Shown: piece by piece, positions 10,880 to 22,400 of the stretch
How the letters are laid out: each line of letters begins with the position of its first letter
How positions within the stretch are numbered: position 1 is the stretch's first letter
Assembly: GCA_001632425.1 (NCBI GenBank)
Contig: KV425597.1
Coordinates: forward strand, 8,443 to 72,442
Direction: 5' to 3'
From: Neolentinus lepideus HHB14362 ss-1
Taxonomy: Eukaryota > Basidiomycota > Agaricomycetes > Gloeophyllales > Gloeophyllaceae
DNA: 64,000 bases
The notes under the pieces: generated by a model
Database searches by the model: none
What the model saw: the letters and a program-made list of their open reading frames with translations, nothing else
What the model was told of the DNA's origin: nothing
Translations under genes and position numbers: made by a program

Positions 10880-12413
10880 TGCGAAAGACCAGAACGTAGG
10901 CGAGTGAGGGGAAAATGTCAAAGGTGAGGGTTTATATATCACAGCAACCGCAGAGAAACTCAGAGCTAAACCACGTTCTCAGTAGTATACGGCATCCGTA
11001 TCCTAAATCCTCTTGCAACGGCCCGAGTGGATATCGTAGGACGAATATAGAGCCAAACGACCTGCAGGCTCTCCCATATTGCGGTCTTCTTGTTGACCGA
11101 GCGTGCCGTTATGCTAGCGAAGGCTGCGGAGAGACGATTACCTGCAAATAGATACAGAACCAATAGTAGACCTTCATCCTGGCCCTGGTCTCACAGGACG
11201 AGGGAAGATATCCTGAAGAAGTGGAAGCTAATAGGGTCGAGGTCGCGAAGCGACCAAGGTCGCTTCGAGTGTTCTCGTTGGAATGATGGTAAGCCGAGAA
11301 GGTAATATCTGTGGGTTCAGTTGTGCCACTGGCCGAGAAAGCCTGAAACCAGGGAAGTTATGTTATGAACTAAAGACGTGACATGAGATACTATCCTCTA
11401 TCACACCATATCATCAATGCCACGGCCATATGATAGTCTTGCATGTTCTCTATAGCTGCATGCAATACAGACGGAAGATTCCCTGTTCATCAGGAAAACA
11501 AAAGATCATCGAATGCAAGTCGTAGCTCACCATTTCCGTTATTAATCAATATTTGTAACACCTGTTGACAACCCGTTAATTAACCTGGTTAATAACAGCC
11601 TGATATGTTGGGAATAAGCAGTCTCAGGGATACCTGCGAAAGGTCTGTTAGACTACGTATGACAATGAAACTGTCGCGGCGGCATGCGAGGCGAGCAAGC
11701 GGTGCAGATGAGGAGGGATCTGGTGACGAAGCTTCTGAAGATTCAGAGCTTCTTTAGCCACCCCAAGCGACGGAAATTGGACCTCTGCTACAATGTGAAG
11801 TCCCTTACATTGCTCGATAGCTACTTGTCCAACACACCGCAAATCCAAGTCAGTGCTGCAAACCATTCCTATGGATCATCTAATGTGAATAAAACACCGG
11901 TCGCAGCTCGCAGGGAAACGCTCACAGATACTTATTGAAACACTTTGTATGTAGCGTTGCGAGGTAGTTACGTGTATCTGTATATTCGGTTAATAACGCG
12001 TCATTAACCTAACCGCCCCCCTCGGATGACCTTAGCGTCGTTAACCGGTTAAGAACTCACCAGTATGTGATTTCACATTCAGGAGTCAGGACCCAAAGCC
12101 CTTTCTCCAACGGCATTGGCTCGTATTTAGACTTGAATTCTCTCTGGGTTCCAAAGGTACAGTAAACATGACATGTCGTGGGATGGATGTTATACGCAGC
12201 TTCCACGGAATGAAGCAGGTGAAAAGGAAAACACAGTAATCCGGAACACTGACACGGAAAATCTAATCTCGCTTACTCGCTTATGCCTCCTTACCCCGCA
12301 TTATATCAGCGTACATCGTACCTTGCTGTTCCGGCGTAAGACTATTATTGTCGAGAGTAAGCGCGCTTACTCGCTGATGCCCGACTACGTCTTTTCTGTC
12401 GAGATCGACGACA
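10880..12413. other. OMT A upstream region, duplicated elsewhere
   Basis: No gene is supported. The part at about 11000-11560 is a diverged copy of 26150-26740 (upstream of OMT B) and of 35830-36240 reversed (upstream of OMT C); shared phrases include TTGACCGAGCGTGCCG and, in copies A and B, GAATGCAAGTCGT-like ends. The stretch 11535-12050 is unusually rich in GTTAATTAACC/GGTTAATAAC words, many palindromic. An open frame at 11684-11938 has no recognisable product. Confidence 0.55.
12355..12372. promoter_or_regulatory. Perfect 18-bp palindrome upstream of hydrolase gene
   Basis: GAGTAAGCGCGCTTACTC is a perfect palindrome 42 bp before the hydrolase start codon. A related half, CGCTTACTCGCTTATGCC, lies at about 12270. 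It could be a binding site for a dimeric regulator; this is inference from position and symmetry only. Confidence 0.35.
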
Positions 12414-14612
12414 ATGCCCACCCGACCCTCGCTACCCCCACCGACGACGCCGCTTGATCTCCCGACATTCCAGCGACTACCCTTCAAGCCTTTCGCCCCG
12501 CCGTCATTCTCCCAGTCGTCGCAATTGCCGCCTCTTCCCTCGCCGCCTCGCCAGCCGATTCCGTCACTAGCTGCGTCGTACACGCTCTCGACACACATTC
12601 TTCCTGCCGTCCGACCACGCTCAGCACCGTATATACACGTCCCAGATAACCTCAGTCCAGAATATGGACAGCGAATAACAGACAAGCGGGAGAAGCGGCA
12701 GTGGGTAGGTCGAGTGGTCGAATGGCTCCTGGACGTGAGGAAGAAATTCACCAGCGGGCAGCTGGACGACAAGGATCAAAGCGGAGAGGGGATGTGGAAT
12801 GTAGTCAATCGGTACGTGTTGAAGGAGAGTGGGAAGAAGAAAGGAAAGGGCGTTACCCTGTTCGTGTTGCATGCAACTGGCTTCCTGAAGGAGGTATGTT
12901 GCTATTCATCCGTACAGTTTCCACATATGTTCAGTCGTGCTTTGTTGCAGATTTGGGAACCCGCGCTAGCACAACTTGTCTCCCAATCCCAGTCCTCCTC
13001 CTCTGACACCTACGTCGAAGAAATCTGGGCATGGGAGTCAGCCCAGCACGGCGACGCAGCGCTCCTCAACGAGAGTATCAACGCCCTCAACGGCCTCTGT
13101 ATGTTTGTCTCCTATCTCTCAATCTCCATTTACCTACTTATTACTGCTCTCTCGCTTACTCAATGCCCACTAGGCGACTGGCGGGACAATGCCCGCGACG
13201 TGGTCAATTTCCTCTCCAATTACCTGCCTCTCCCTTCGAAGTCCCAGCCCAACTACCCACCAGAGCTGTACCCTTCCGTGCACCTCCAGCCAGTGCCGGA
13301 GTCACTCGCGCAGCAGCGACTTGAGAGGGGCTTTGTGCCCGAGGGACGCACACTGGTTGTTGTTGGGCATAGTTATGGCGGGTGTGCGTCGTGAGTGGTT
13401 TCGATCGTTTGGTCTCGATCCCGAATTGACGTAGGTTTCGTTCAATAGGGCTCTAGCTGCAATAAACTACCCGGCGATGTTCACTGGCGGCCTCATCCTC
13501 GTCGACCCGGTCATCTTGCCTTTTGGGTCATACTACCAGGACGTCAAGTTACAGATGACAGCTGGTGCTGTTGGACGGCGGACGACGTGGAAGGACCGGT
13601 TTGTAGACTTTTTTCCTGGCTCTCTGTGTCCGCGCTCATTGCCAAGCTACTTTTGTTCGCGCTCATATCGCATTGCTCTCTGTTTGACGTGGTCGATCCG
13701 AATTTGATGTGAAGTCAAGAAGCCCTGTCCCTCTTCTCTGCCTCTCCGTTCTTCTCCGTGTGGGACCCCGAGGTGCTCAATGTGTACGTCGAGTGCGGCC
13801 TCACGGACTTTGAAGGTGGGGTGCGTCTTAAGATAAGTGGGTTCCAGGTAAGCTTGAAGACTCTCTCTCTCTTGTGTTGTGCCGTGATTTTTGAATGGCG
13901 GGGAGGCGGGACGTTCTAAATCCACAGTGTTTGCGGGTGTATGCATTGTGGGTTGGAACGCCTCACATCTCTGCTCCACGCCAGGTAGGTATTAAATGCA
14001 CACGAACACTTGTTTATATGTCTGCTTCCCTCCCCGTTCTCCATTCCCTCATATTTCGACACATCAAATACTCATTCATCCTACCTAAAAAGGAAGCAAC
14101 GATGTTCGCCGATACCTCGGTGGCGTACGAGGTTTTTGAGCGTCTCCCGGAGCTCGACCCGCGCGTCGAGCTAAAGTGGGTGTTACCTGGTAATGCGAAG
14201 CAGGACTCGTGAGTATTCGTTCTCCCCATCCTCTTACCTCCCCCTCCTTCACTTCATCCTAATGGATGCGAACATTGCCTCTGACGGCTGGACTGATGTC
14301 ATTTGTTACAGAATCGGAGGCGTGGAGATGCAGCCCTACCGTGCGTGGCGCCGCCCACAGAATGCCTCGAATGTGATTATACCTGGCGCGGGGCATTTGG
14401 TCAGCATTCCTCTATATGTCTTTCCTCTCGTCCTAATCCTGGCTCGTTGTGTAGATTACTCAGGAGGCGCCTCAGGCTTTGGGTAAGTCGTCCCGGTGAC
14501 TCGAGTGAGAGAGTGTGCGCTGATGTTATGGGCGGATCCAGCGGAGGAGATGTGGGCGTTCATACTGAAGAAAGCGGCAGATGGCAGTGGAGAGATGAGG
14601 GCAAGGCTGTGA
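12414..14612 (+). CDS. Alpha/beta hydrolase with C-terminal ARL (putative peroxisomal)
   Basis: The protein has a proline-rich N-terminus, then LFVLHATGFLKE|IWEPAL (strand and oxyanion region), WAWESAQHGDAALLNE, FDWRDNARDVV-like CDWRDNARDVVNFL, and the nucleophile elbow VVVGHSYGGALAA split by an intron after GG. It continues with LILVDPVILPFGSYYQD, LSLFSASPFFSVWDPEVL, FADTSVAYEVFERLPELDPR, WVLPG and the histidine motif IPGAGHL. The last exon encodes ITQEAPQALA|EEMWAFILKK and ends RARL. The terminal ARL fits the [SAC][KRH][LM] PTS1 consensus, and similar LPX1/Akt2-type hydrolases are peroxisomal. The intron at about 13850-14090 is long, and a 19-codon phase-0 exon may hide in it. It is convergent with the acyl-CoA oxidase. 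The gene looks intact and its substrate is unknown. Confidence 0.85.
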
Positions 14613-15657
14613 GTATTGCTGCGTTGTCGGCGCAGGTCGGGACTCTTTTTGCATAGTCAGATGACAAGTGGCTCGATGGAGGTGAATTGCTATCTAGTGT
14701 TTTCCTCGTGAGCTCATGAATACAGTTTGAGATGTGATGTGATCTAGGGGCTTGGCTGTAGATCTAAACACAATATGATATAAACAAGATATACTACACA
14801 GGGTTATATGTCCCTGCGGATCCTCTGATGACCCGAAGCTTAAAGCTTGAAGTCCGGAAGGAGTGACGGCATTCATATTATTCACCTGTCGACACTGCCT
14901 GAAAACATCTGCCCGGTAGCGCGAGGCGGTAACGGTGGATTTGAGATGATCCGGTGTAAGTGCAAATTCTACTCATATTCAAAATGCGACTGTATTTTCA
15001 CAGAATTGGTTACTTCCTAAGCACCGTAGTGAACCAGTACGCTCTGATTAGTCTCGAAATTCTCTTTCAGCGACCGGGATCGATATATTATTCAATTTCT
15101 GTATACACCGAGCTATTCGACACTTACACCTTGTCGTGTTAACGGAGTCACCTTTGGACTTTCTTTGCCTGTATAACTCGAGTCGCTGAGCTCTGCTTTG
15201 CTCTGGAGCCTTCATTACCCCCGTTCATTCGCCACATCATTCTGTGAGCACGTCTTGCATCTTAGCCTAAGATCAGGTGATTTTATCGATATCACAGTCT
15301 CGATTGTACCCCACAGTTACCTATCTATATCGTACCATCATTCGGAACAACTCTTTAACGAAGCTGGGGCTCCTCACCATTATCTCTACTCTTGCGCCAC
15401 ACAGCGTGGCATGATTGGTCGTCTTACTGGTGTAGAATAGGATTGGGGTAATGTGACTCCATCGATATTATCTAGTACCGACTGCATCTAAGAGCTACAT
15501 GTAGTCACTATGTCATCATTTAGCACAGCTCTCGAATAAATTTCCGGAAGCTAAAAATCAGAAGTAATCTTGAACTCTGGGTTCACGAATAACAAATCAT
15601 ACGACAATACAAGACGCAATATTTAGAACCCGGCGCATGGAAGACGGTAGACGTATA
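14613..15657. other. Intergenic between hydrolase and oxidase 3' ends, duplicated near 18-19 kb
   Basis: No gene is supported. Two stretches have diverged copies further on: 14650-14800 matches about 18240-18370 (gatgacaa, gctca..aatgcagt, aaacaagatat in order), and 15340-15500 matches about 19310-19455 (CTATTATCTCTA, GTCTTACT, AGGATTGG, TATCGATRTTATC in order). Confidence 0.6.
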
Positions 15658-17692
15658 TTAAAGTCGAGACGGCACCAAGTGCGCATGGTTGTTCGAGAAA
15701 CTATCTTTCTCGGCAAAATGGAAGGTGTCCTCAGGTCCCCCATATCTATGCAACGAGTCCGTAAAGGATGACCAGCGCTCGTCCGAGACAATAGGTGCAG
15801 TTACGTAGCTCTCCAAATTCATGTCAGAGAGCAAGTCGTCCATTCGAGGTACCAGCACGCGTGCTGCGTCCACGAGCAGCGTCTTCTGGTCGAAGCCAGA
15901 GATCTTCCCGTGCTCAGCATACCACGCAGCGTCATCGCTCATGACGCTGGCCACGTAGAGGTCGATGAGCAGCCTATCGACACCGCGTGCCACAGCAGCA
16001 TCATAGGCAAGTCTGTAACCTACAGACTCAATCACACTGCGACATTGAGGTAGCAGTTTGTATTCGATGGCGGCATCCCGGTGGCCCCCGGAATCTTGAA
16101 GCATGGATTTTAGGTGGAGGAGCAGCGACTGTTCATGCCGTGCAAGCAACGACTCTGGATTGGTGGAAGTAGGTAGAATGATGCGATCCAGTAGAAGTTC
16201 GACCGCAAAGCCTAATTCGTATTGATGAATGATAGTAAAAAAAAAAATACTGAGAGACTCACGAATAGATATCCCGAGAGTATCGCCTTCGGCTATGGCA
16301 GCCCCGCGTATATCCATCTAATAGGACATCTTAATAAGTCGACTGAACGTGAAGCGATCAATACCAACCATGAGTACAGAAATCTGGTTGACTTCGAAGA
16401 GGCCCTGAGCGCCACATCGATCTGCCAAGCCGACCAGGATTTCACGCGAATGTCGCATCATCGTGGTCTTGAATACAGCGGCGATGAAGTGTTTCATCGT
16501 TGCATCGGACTCGTTCACGAAACGCGAGTGCGAATCCTCCGCGAATGCCTGCATCACGGCAGTTTGCGATACCGCGGTAAGAATTGGGATATATTGCGTG
16601 CTGAAGGAAGCGATTGGGCGCGGAAGTTTGGTGGATGCATCTATGACGGTCCGTCTAATGCTGTAGCGACCGGCAATAAACGTAGCGACTTTCATATCGA
16701 TCAAGGCCCACGCTCCCATGGATAACGTTCCGGAGATGACACGAGATATGTTGGTGAAGAAGGATTTACGAACGTCATTCGATTGGTCTGCATCGCCTAG
16801 GAGGGCGCTCCTTGGCAAATGGACACGGTGGAAATAGGTGATGCAATGTTCAACAGGACAAGCACCGCCTCTCGGGGTCAGTCGTCTGAAAATTCATTCA
16901 TTATATAGCACATCGCAGCAAATACGTTGAGAGCTCGTACCTTACAGTAATGCCCGCATTCATAGACTTACCGTCATGTAAATAGACAAGGAATGGCCTG
17001 GGTCCTCGGTCTTCACCATTCACCAGAAGACGCGCAAATACGACGGCAACACAGGGGATTCCGCAAGGCGACGTAGGAGGCATGAACCTCGAATGAGCAT
17101 CATAAGGAAATGAACACGAGCGGGTACGGAAGAAACCTCACTTAGCAGCTCTCTCAACCGGTGTTTCCAACTCGAATTCACCAGTCGAAAGCTGAGTCGC
17201 CGTCGTTTCCATGTTAATTACATCTAACCCGTGACCGAGCTCAGTCAGACAGAATTGGCCTCTGACATACTCGTTAAACCTTCTACTTCAAATGCAAAAA
17301 ACACGTCCACTCACGAAAGTCGATAAGACAAAAGATCTTCAATGATAGGCACCAAGTCCTTTCTTCCTTTGGAGAACATGGCCAGCGTTCCAGTGCAGAG
17401 ATTGAAGTGGATAGTCAGCAGTGTCGCCATTGCCCCATCCATGCTTAAGATAGGATCACTGTGAAATTCCCAATATTTCGACGATACATTCAGGACGTCG
17501 TCGGCAGATAAATCTGCACACATGGAATGGTTTTCAGAAACTGAAAGGAATAAGACAATAGAATGGCGTACTATACACCGACACCACCGCTCTGGCTCTA
17601 TCATAGGACAGCTTGACACGATCGGACCATGGCAGACGGTGAGATTGTACCTGGAAGAGAGGAGAACGAGCAAGTTCAGAAGTCTTCTGCAT
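15658..17692 (-). CDS. Acyl-CoA oxidase/dehydrogenase family protein with C-terminal SRL
   Basis: The product is a flavin-dependent acyl-CoA oxidising enzyme of the ACOX style. Exon 1 starts MQKTSELARSPLFQ and ends in a YDRARAVV segment. Exon 2 has ADDVLNVSSKYWEFHSDPI. The flavin/substrate block GQFCLTELGHGLDVINMETT follows, then TPVERAAK|FMPPTSP. A hallmark helix reads GAWALIDMKVATFIAGRYSI RR, followed by PIASFSTQYIPILTAV. The C-terminal helical part has LVDAARVLVPRMDDLL and ends VPSRL. The final SRL is a canonical PTS1, so peroxisomal location is likely. Exons join in phase throughout and I see no lesion. It is convergent with the ARL-ending hydrolase. A role in chain-shortening or desaturating an acyl-CoA intermediate is inference. 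Confidence 0.85.
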
Positions 17693-18044
17693 TTCTGAAC
17701 GTGTATGATCGCATCGACGCTGTCGTGAAACGCTTGCCTTTATACTGTCGCAGGTTGAACATCAATGTCGCATATCAACGGTTCACATTGAGTAGAAGTG
17801 AACCGACGTAGGTTTCGCGCTATCTCTCCACCTGCTCCATTAGAAGATCTGATGGGTACTCGAGACCATTACCAGAATGGACAAGACAAGGGGACTAGAT
17901 GATTGATTTATGAAATCCCTTGTGGCTCTTTGATGTTACCTTCGGGGATTGGAGAATAGGAATGGGGTTTACGAATACACGGTGCTTTCTACCACGGCCA
18001 GGCATTCCGACTAACAGTCCAGATTCTCGACTTTTGCACACTGG

Positions 18045-18135
18045 TCAAGAGGCGCCTTGATAAGGCTCTCGGTAAATTGTTCAGGCGGCGCGAATGAGGG
18101 AGGAGATGTGGGTGTTCATACCGAAGATGATAGCA
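18045..18135 (+). pseudogene. Relic of the alpha/beta hydrolase 3' end
   Basis: A stretch reading GAGGCGCCTTGATAAGGCTC and, after a remnant of the last intron, a REEMWVFIPK-like frame matches the last two exons of the hydrolase at 14.45-14.6 kb (QEAPQALA and EEMWAFILKK). The surrounding sequence also matches downstream of that gene. Stops and shifts interrupt it, and nothing upstream of it belongs to the gene. Confidence 0.55.
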
Positions 18136-18715
18136 AGGACCCGCTGATTCGCGCGAGACGTGACTCCATTTGAACAGAGTTATATTAGACTTGACACGCG
18201 TTTCCTAGAAAAGATTTAGTAAACGAGAAACTAGTGTGCTTGTAGAGTTAGATGACAAACTAACGCAGTAAAGGTGAGTGGTTCATTTTCCATCCGGTAT
18301 TCTTCTCATCAGCTCACAAATGCAGTCTTCTCTTTTCTAGAGGATCCAGCTATAGACACAAACAAGATATCCACCCGTGAGGTTTGTTTGAGTGGCGGGA
18401 GTCTGAACAATTGCAGCTGAGACTGAGACCATGGACTTTGGGTGGTTTATTTCATAAGAGCACTGGCAGTTACGATATAGTCTTGTCCATCGGCACGGTG
18501 ATAGCACCTCTGGCGGTCTTCCATATCTGATGGCGTGGTTCAGGTAACGCAACGCAGCTTCCAAGAACCTACCACATTACAATTACCTTCGTAATCGATA
18601 AGCTTTTTCATCCATAGGAGAGACTCGGCGATCGCAACGTGCGTTATCACTATCTCTACTGCAGTCTGCAGGATACTTGGGGCAACGACGTCGACGTCAG
18701 TTCTGGACAAGGTGT

Positions 18716-18765
18716 GAGCTTCTTGTTGGCTTTGGTGCTGTGGGCGCAGTTTGTGAGTCGAATTC
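18716..18765 (+). pseudogene. Relic of KPR first exon
   Basis: The frame reads ELLVGFGAVGAV followed by a GTGAGT donor, exactly the end of exon 1 in the three longer KPR copies. About 500 bp upstream also match, in order, the region upstream of the KPR pseudogene start at 35.1 kb (shared GAGGTTTGTTTGAGTG, GCACGGTGATAG, TAATCGATAAGCTTTT). No later KPR exons follow: the 118-bp repeats replace them. Confidence 0.7.
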
Positions 18766-18785
18766 GTGTTTTATTGTTTGTTCTT

Positions 18786-18979
18786 TAAGAACATCTGGCA
18801 TCTCAAGTCAACAGGGCCGCACGGGCCGAGTAGAAGAAAGTAGCCACAAATAGATCTCATAGTGGGCAAGCCCGCGTCGAAACGCGTATGTTTGTCTATG
18901 TAATAAGAACATCTGGCGTCTCAAGTCAACAGGGCCGCACGGGCCGAGTCGAAGAAAGTAGCCACAAATAGATCTCATA
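18786..18979 (+). repeat. Two-copy direct repeat, 118-bp period
   Basis: Two near-identical units of about 76 bp start at 18786 and 18904 (AAGAACATCTGGC[A/G]TCTCAA ... AGATCTCATAG), separated by a 42-bp spacer that ends before the second unit. A diverged inverted copy lies at about 38970-39050. It is probably a fragment of a dispersed repeat. Confidence 0.8.
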
Positions 18980-19492
18980 GCCACGAGTCGGTTTCTCATC
19001 AGGACTGAGGAGATTATAAACCACACTGGAGACTCGCTGCCCGCTATGAACAAAGAGCGGACAAGGACCACTGCCTCTAATCATCTCTGATCGGTCTCTG
19101 CCCCTATGAGAAGAAGTTCAAACCGCGGAGCATAGATATTGTCCGGCCACAGACAGCAGCAGGGAGACGTTTATCCTGTCAATCATGTTCGAGGCGCGTA
19201 AGAAAGCAGTCGACATGAGAAAGCTCGGGAACGGTAGGGGACAACCACTTTTCGGATATTGGATCATATGCAAATTCGAGACTTTTCTTAAACTCTTTCA
19301 AGTCTTAACTATTATCTCTAAGTACTCCTGTGCTACAAGGTGCGGTACGTCTTGCCGTCTTACTAACTTAGAATAAGAACAGGATTGGAGTAGTGAAACT
19401 CTATCGATGTTATCCAGTACTGACTGCGTCCAAGAGGCTCAGAGCTACATATAGATTAGACTTGGTACGCGTCTCCTAATAACCCTTCACGG

Positions 19493-22400
19493 ACACGCCA
19501 AAGAGTCGTTAGCGAAGATAACAAGCCGAATTCATGCCCTGCAAAAAGACCTATCATGCACCCAAAACGACCCCAACCTCGACACCTCCGAAAACCTACG
19601 CACCCATGCAACACTCTTGGAAAGCGAAATCGACCACCTACATAAGAAGCGCTTCGCACGCGCCCAAATACACGGACAGGCCCACTGGGTGGCCAAGGGC
19701 GAAACCCCTTCCAAATACCTATCACACGTACTTAGTGTGAAGACTCCTCGTGATCTAATACACACCTTAGAGATCCCTGAGTCAAATCCTCGAGCCTTTG
19801 CATCCCGTTCTGACAAAATGGCTGAGATTGCGAGAAACTACCACGAATCTCTCCAACTAGCGGACCAACTCTCCCGCCCACCTGAAGCTCACTTACCCGC
19901 CCGAGAAGAAGTGCTAGACTCCATACCACTACCCCAACAACTCCCACCTGACACTGAGACACACCTCCAAGACCTCCTGGAGACAAAGCACATAGCCGAA
20001 TCACTAAAGAAGTCCAAAACGGGCACCGCAACTGGCCTGGATGGGATACCATATGAACTATGGAAGAAACTACACGATATTCACCAACAACAAAATAAGC
20101 TAAACCAACCATCCTTTAACATTATAAAAACCTTAACCCATGTATTTACCGATATTCAGAAACATGGGATAGACCCGACAACAACGTTCACATCTGGCTG
20201 GATGTGCCCAATATTTAAGAAAAAAGACAGAAGTAATATCGCAAACTACCGCCCGATTACCCTCCTCAACTCAGACTACAAAATTCTAACCAAAGCCCTC
20301 GCACTACAACTGGCAGACCACGCTAATGACCTCATCCACCGAGACCAAGCCGGCTTCGTACCAGGCAGATCGATATTCAACCACGTCCGTCTCTCACAAG
20401 CAATGATAAGTTTTGCCGAAGCCACTGAGGAAAATGGCACAATAATAGCCCTCGACCAAGAAAAAGCTTATGATCGCATTGATCACGACTACCTTTGGGC
20501 TGTCCTAGACAAATTCAAACTCCCCCACCTCTTCATTGCAACAGTCAAGTCCCTATACTCATCCGCATATACCCAAGTAATGATAAATGGTGTACTAAGC
20601 ACCCCGTTCCGCGTGTCCCGTGGGGTACGCCAAGGCGACCCACTCTCCTGCCTCTTATTCAACCTAGCCATTGAACCCCTAGCCTGCATGCTTCGAAACT
20701 CCCCCCACCTCCAGGGCTACTCTATTCCCGGAATAGCAGACAAAGTACTGGTTACACTATTTGCTGACGATACAACAATATATCTCAAACAATCCGACCG
20801 ATATGATAACCTCCAGACAATACTCGACTGCTGGTGTTGTGCCTCCGGCGCAAAATTCAATACTGAAAAAACAGAAATCATCCCCATCGGCACTACAACG
20901 CACCGACAAGCAGTCCTCACAACCCGCTGCCTAAACCCCGAAGATGATCCACTCCCAGCATCAGTCCACATTGCGAAAGACGGGGAAGCAATACGCTCCC
21001 TAGGAGCATGGATCNNNNNNNNNNNNNNNNNNNNNNNNNNNNNNNNNNNNNNNNNNNNNNNNNNNNNNNNNNNNNNNNNNNNNNNNNNNNNNNNNNNNNN
21101 NNNNNNNNNNNNNNNNNNNNNNNNNNNNNNNNNNNNNNNNNNNNNNNNNNNNNNNNNNNNNNNNNNNNNNNNNNNNNNNNNNNNNNNNNNNNNNNNNNNN
21201 NNNNNNNNNNNNNNNNNNNNNNNNNNNNNNNNNNNNNNNNNNNNNNNNNNNNNNNNNNNNNNNNNNNNNNNNNNNNNNNNNNNNNNNNNNNNNNNNNNNN
21301 NNNNNNNNNNNNNNNNNNNNNNNNNNNNNNNNNNNNNNNNNNNNNNNNNNNNNNNNNNNNNNNNNNNNNNNNNNNNNNNNNNNNNNNNNNNNNNNNNNNN
21401 NNNNNNNNNNNNNNNNNNNNNNNNNNNNNNNNNNNNNNNNNNNNNNNNNNNNNNNNNNNNNNNNNNNNNNNNNNNNNNNNNNNNNNNNNNNNNNNNNNNN
21501 NNNNNNNNNNNNNNNNNNNATGCTACGCACGGCAAAACACTACGGTGTATCATTCGCCCCAGTACAGCTCTCACAAGGGCTGAAGCGCCAGATGCCTGCT
21601 TTCTATCATCTGGGCAGCCCACCCCAAACCTACAGAGTGCCAAAAATTGCCTGCTTAGTAGGGACACACATGTCCACCTCCCAAAGAGTCAGTGGACTAA
21701 TACACATGGCCAAACGACTGGATAACACTGCTCCCCAACCTCGACACAACCCCCAAAGAAACTGCGCTTGCGAACCATGCAAGCAGGATCGACGAGATGG
21801 ATGTAAAAACCCACATAAATGCGCTAAAACCGCACGCGCAATCCTCGACTCCTTCTCTCCCCTCACAAATATATCATCCAAGCCACCACAGGATAATCTG
21901 ACACTCACCCACCGCCGCCTCGAAAAGAACAGGCAAGCGAGGCTAGAACGAGGTAAAATCACGTTCAACCCCACGGTAACAGCAAAGACGCACCTTGCAG
22001 AATGCTTCCGCATATTCCTCGACCCCTCCGAGACTTCAACATCACCTGCCTACCGACTTCAGGCCCCAGCGCCAGGCCTTAACATACAGGATGAACACCT
22101 AGTCATCTACACAGATGGTTCCTGCATCAACAACGGCAAGGCCGATGCCCAGGCAGGAAGTGGAATCTTTTTACATACCGGGCACCCTATGAACCGTGCC
22201 CTAAGAATACCTGGACCCGACCAGTCTAACCAAATTGGCGAGCTTGTCGCCGTAGTAGTCGCCCTGCAAAACGCACCACCCTTTGCCCCGATAACCTTTA
22301 TCACTGACTCGATGTATGTCATCGAAGGACTTACAGTACACCTCGGCCACTGGGAGGACCGAGGATGGATTGGAGTTGAAAACAGCCGCTTCTTCAAAGC

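Larger units (their letters stand above)
17693..19491. other. Region of decayed duplicated segments between oxidase and LINE
   Basis: No intact gene is present. From left to right it holds a hydrolase-tail relic (about 18045-18135), a copy of the region upstream of the KPR pseudogene (about 18185-18715), a KPR first-exon relic (about 18716-18765), a 118-bp-period direct repeat (18786-18979) and a copy of the 15.34-15.50 kb sequence (about 19310-19455). Confidence 0.6.

Noticed and set aside
19617..21725. Single reading frame running straight through the N gap of the LINE
   Set aside because: Translation through N is meaningless, and the frame after the gap is not the conserved one: the true continuation is one base shifted because the gap length is arbitrary.
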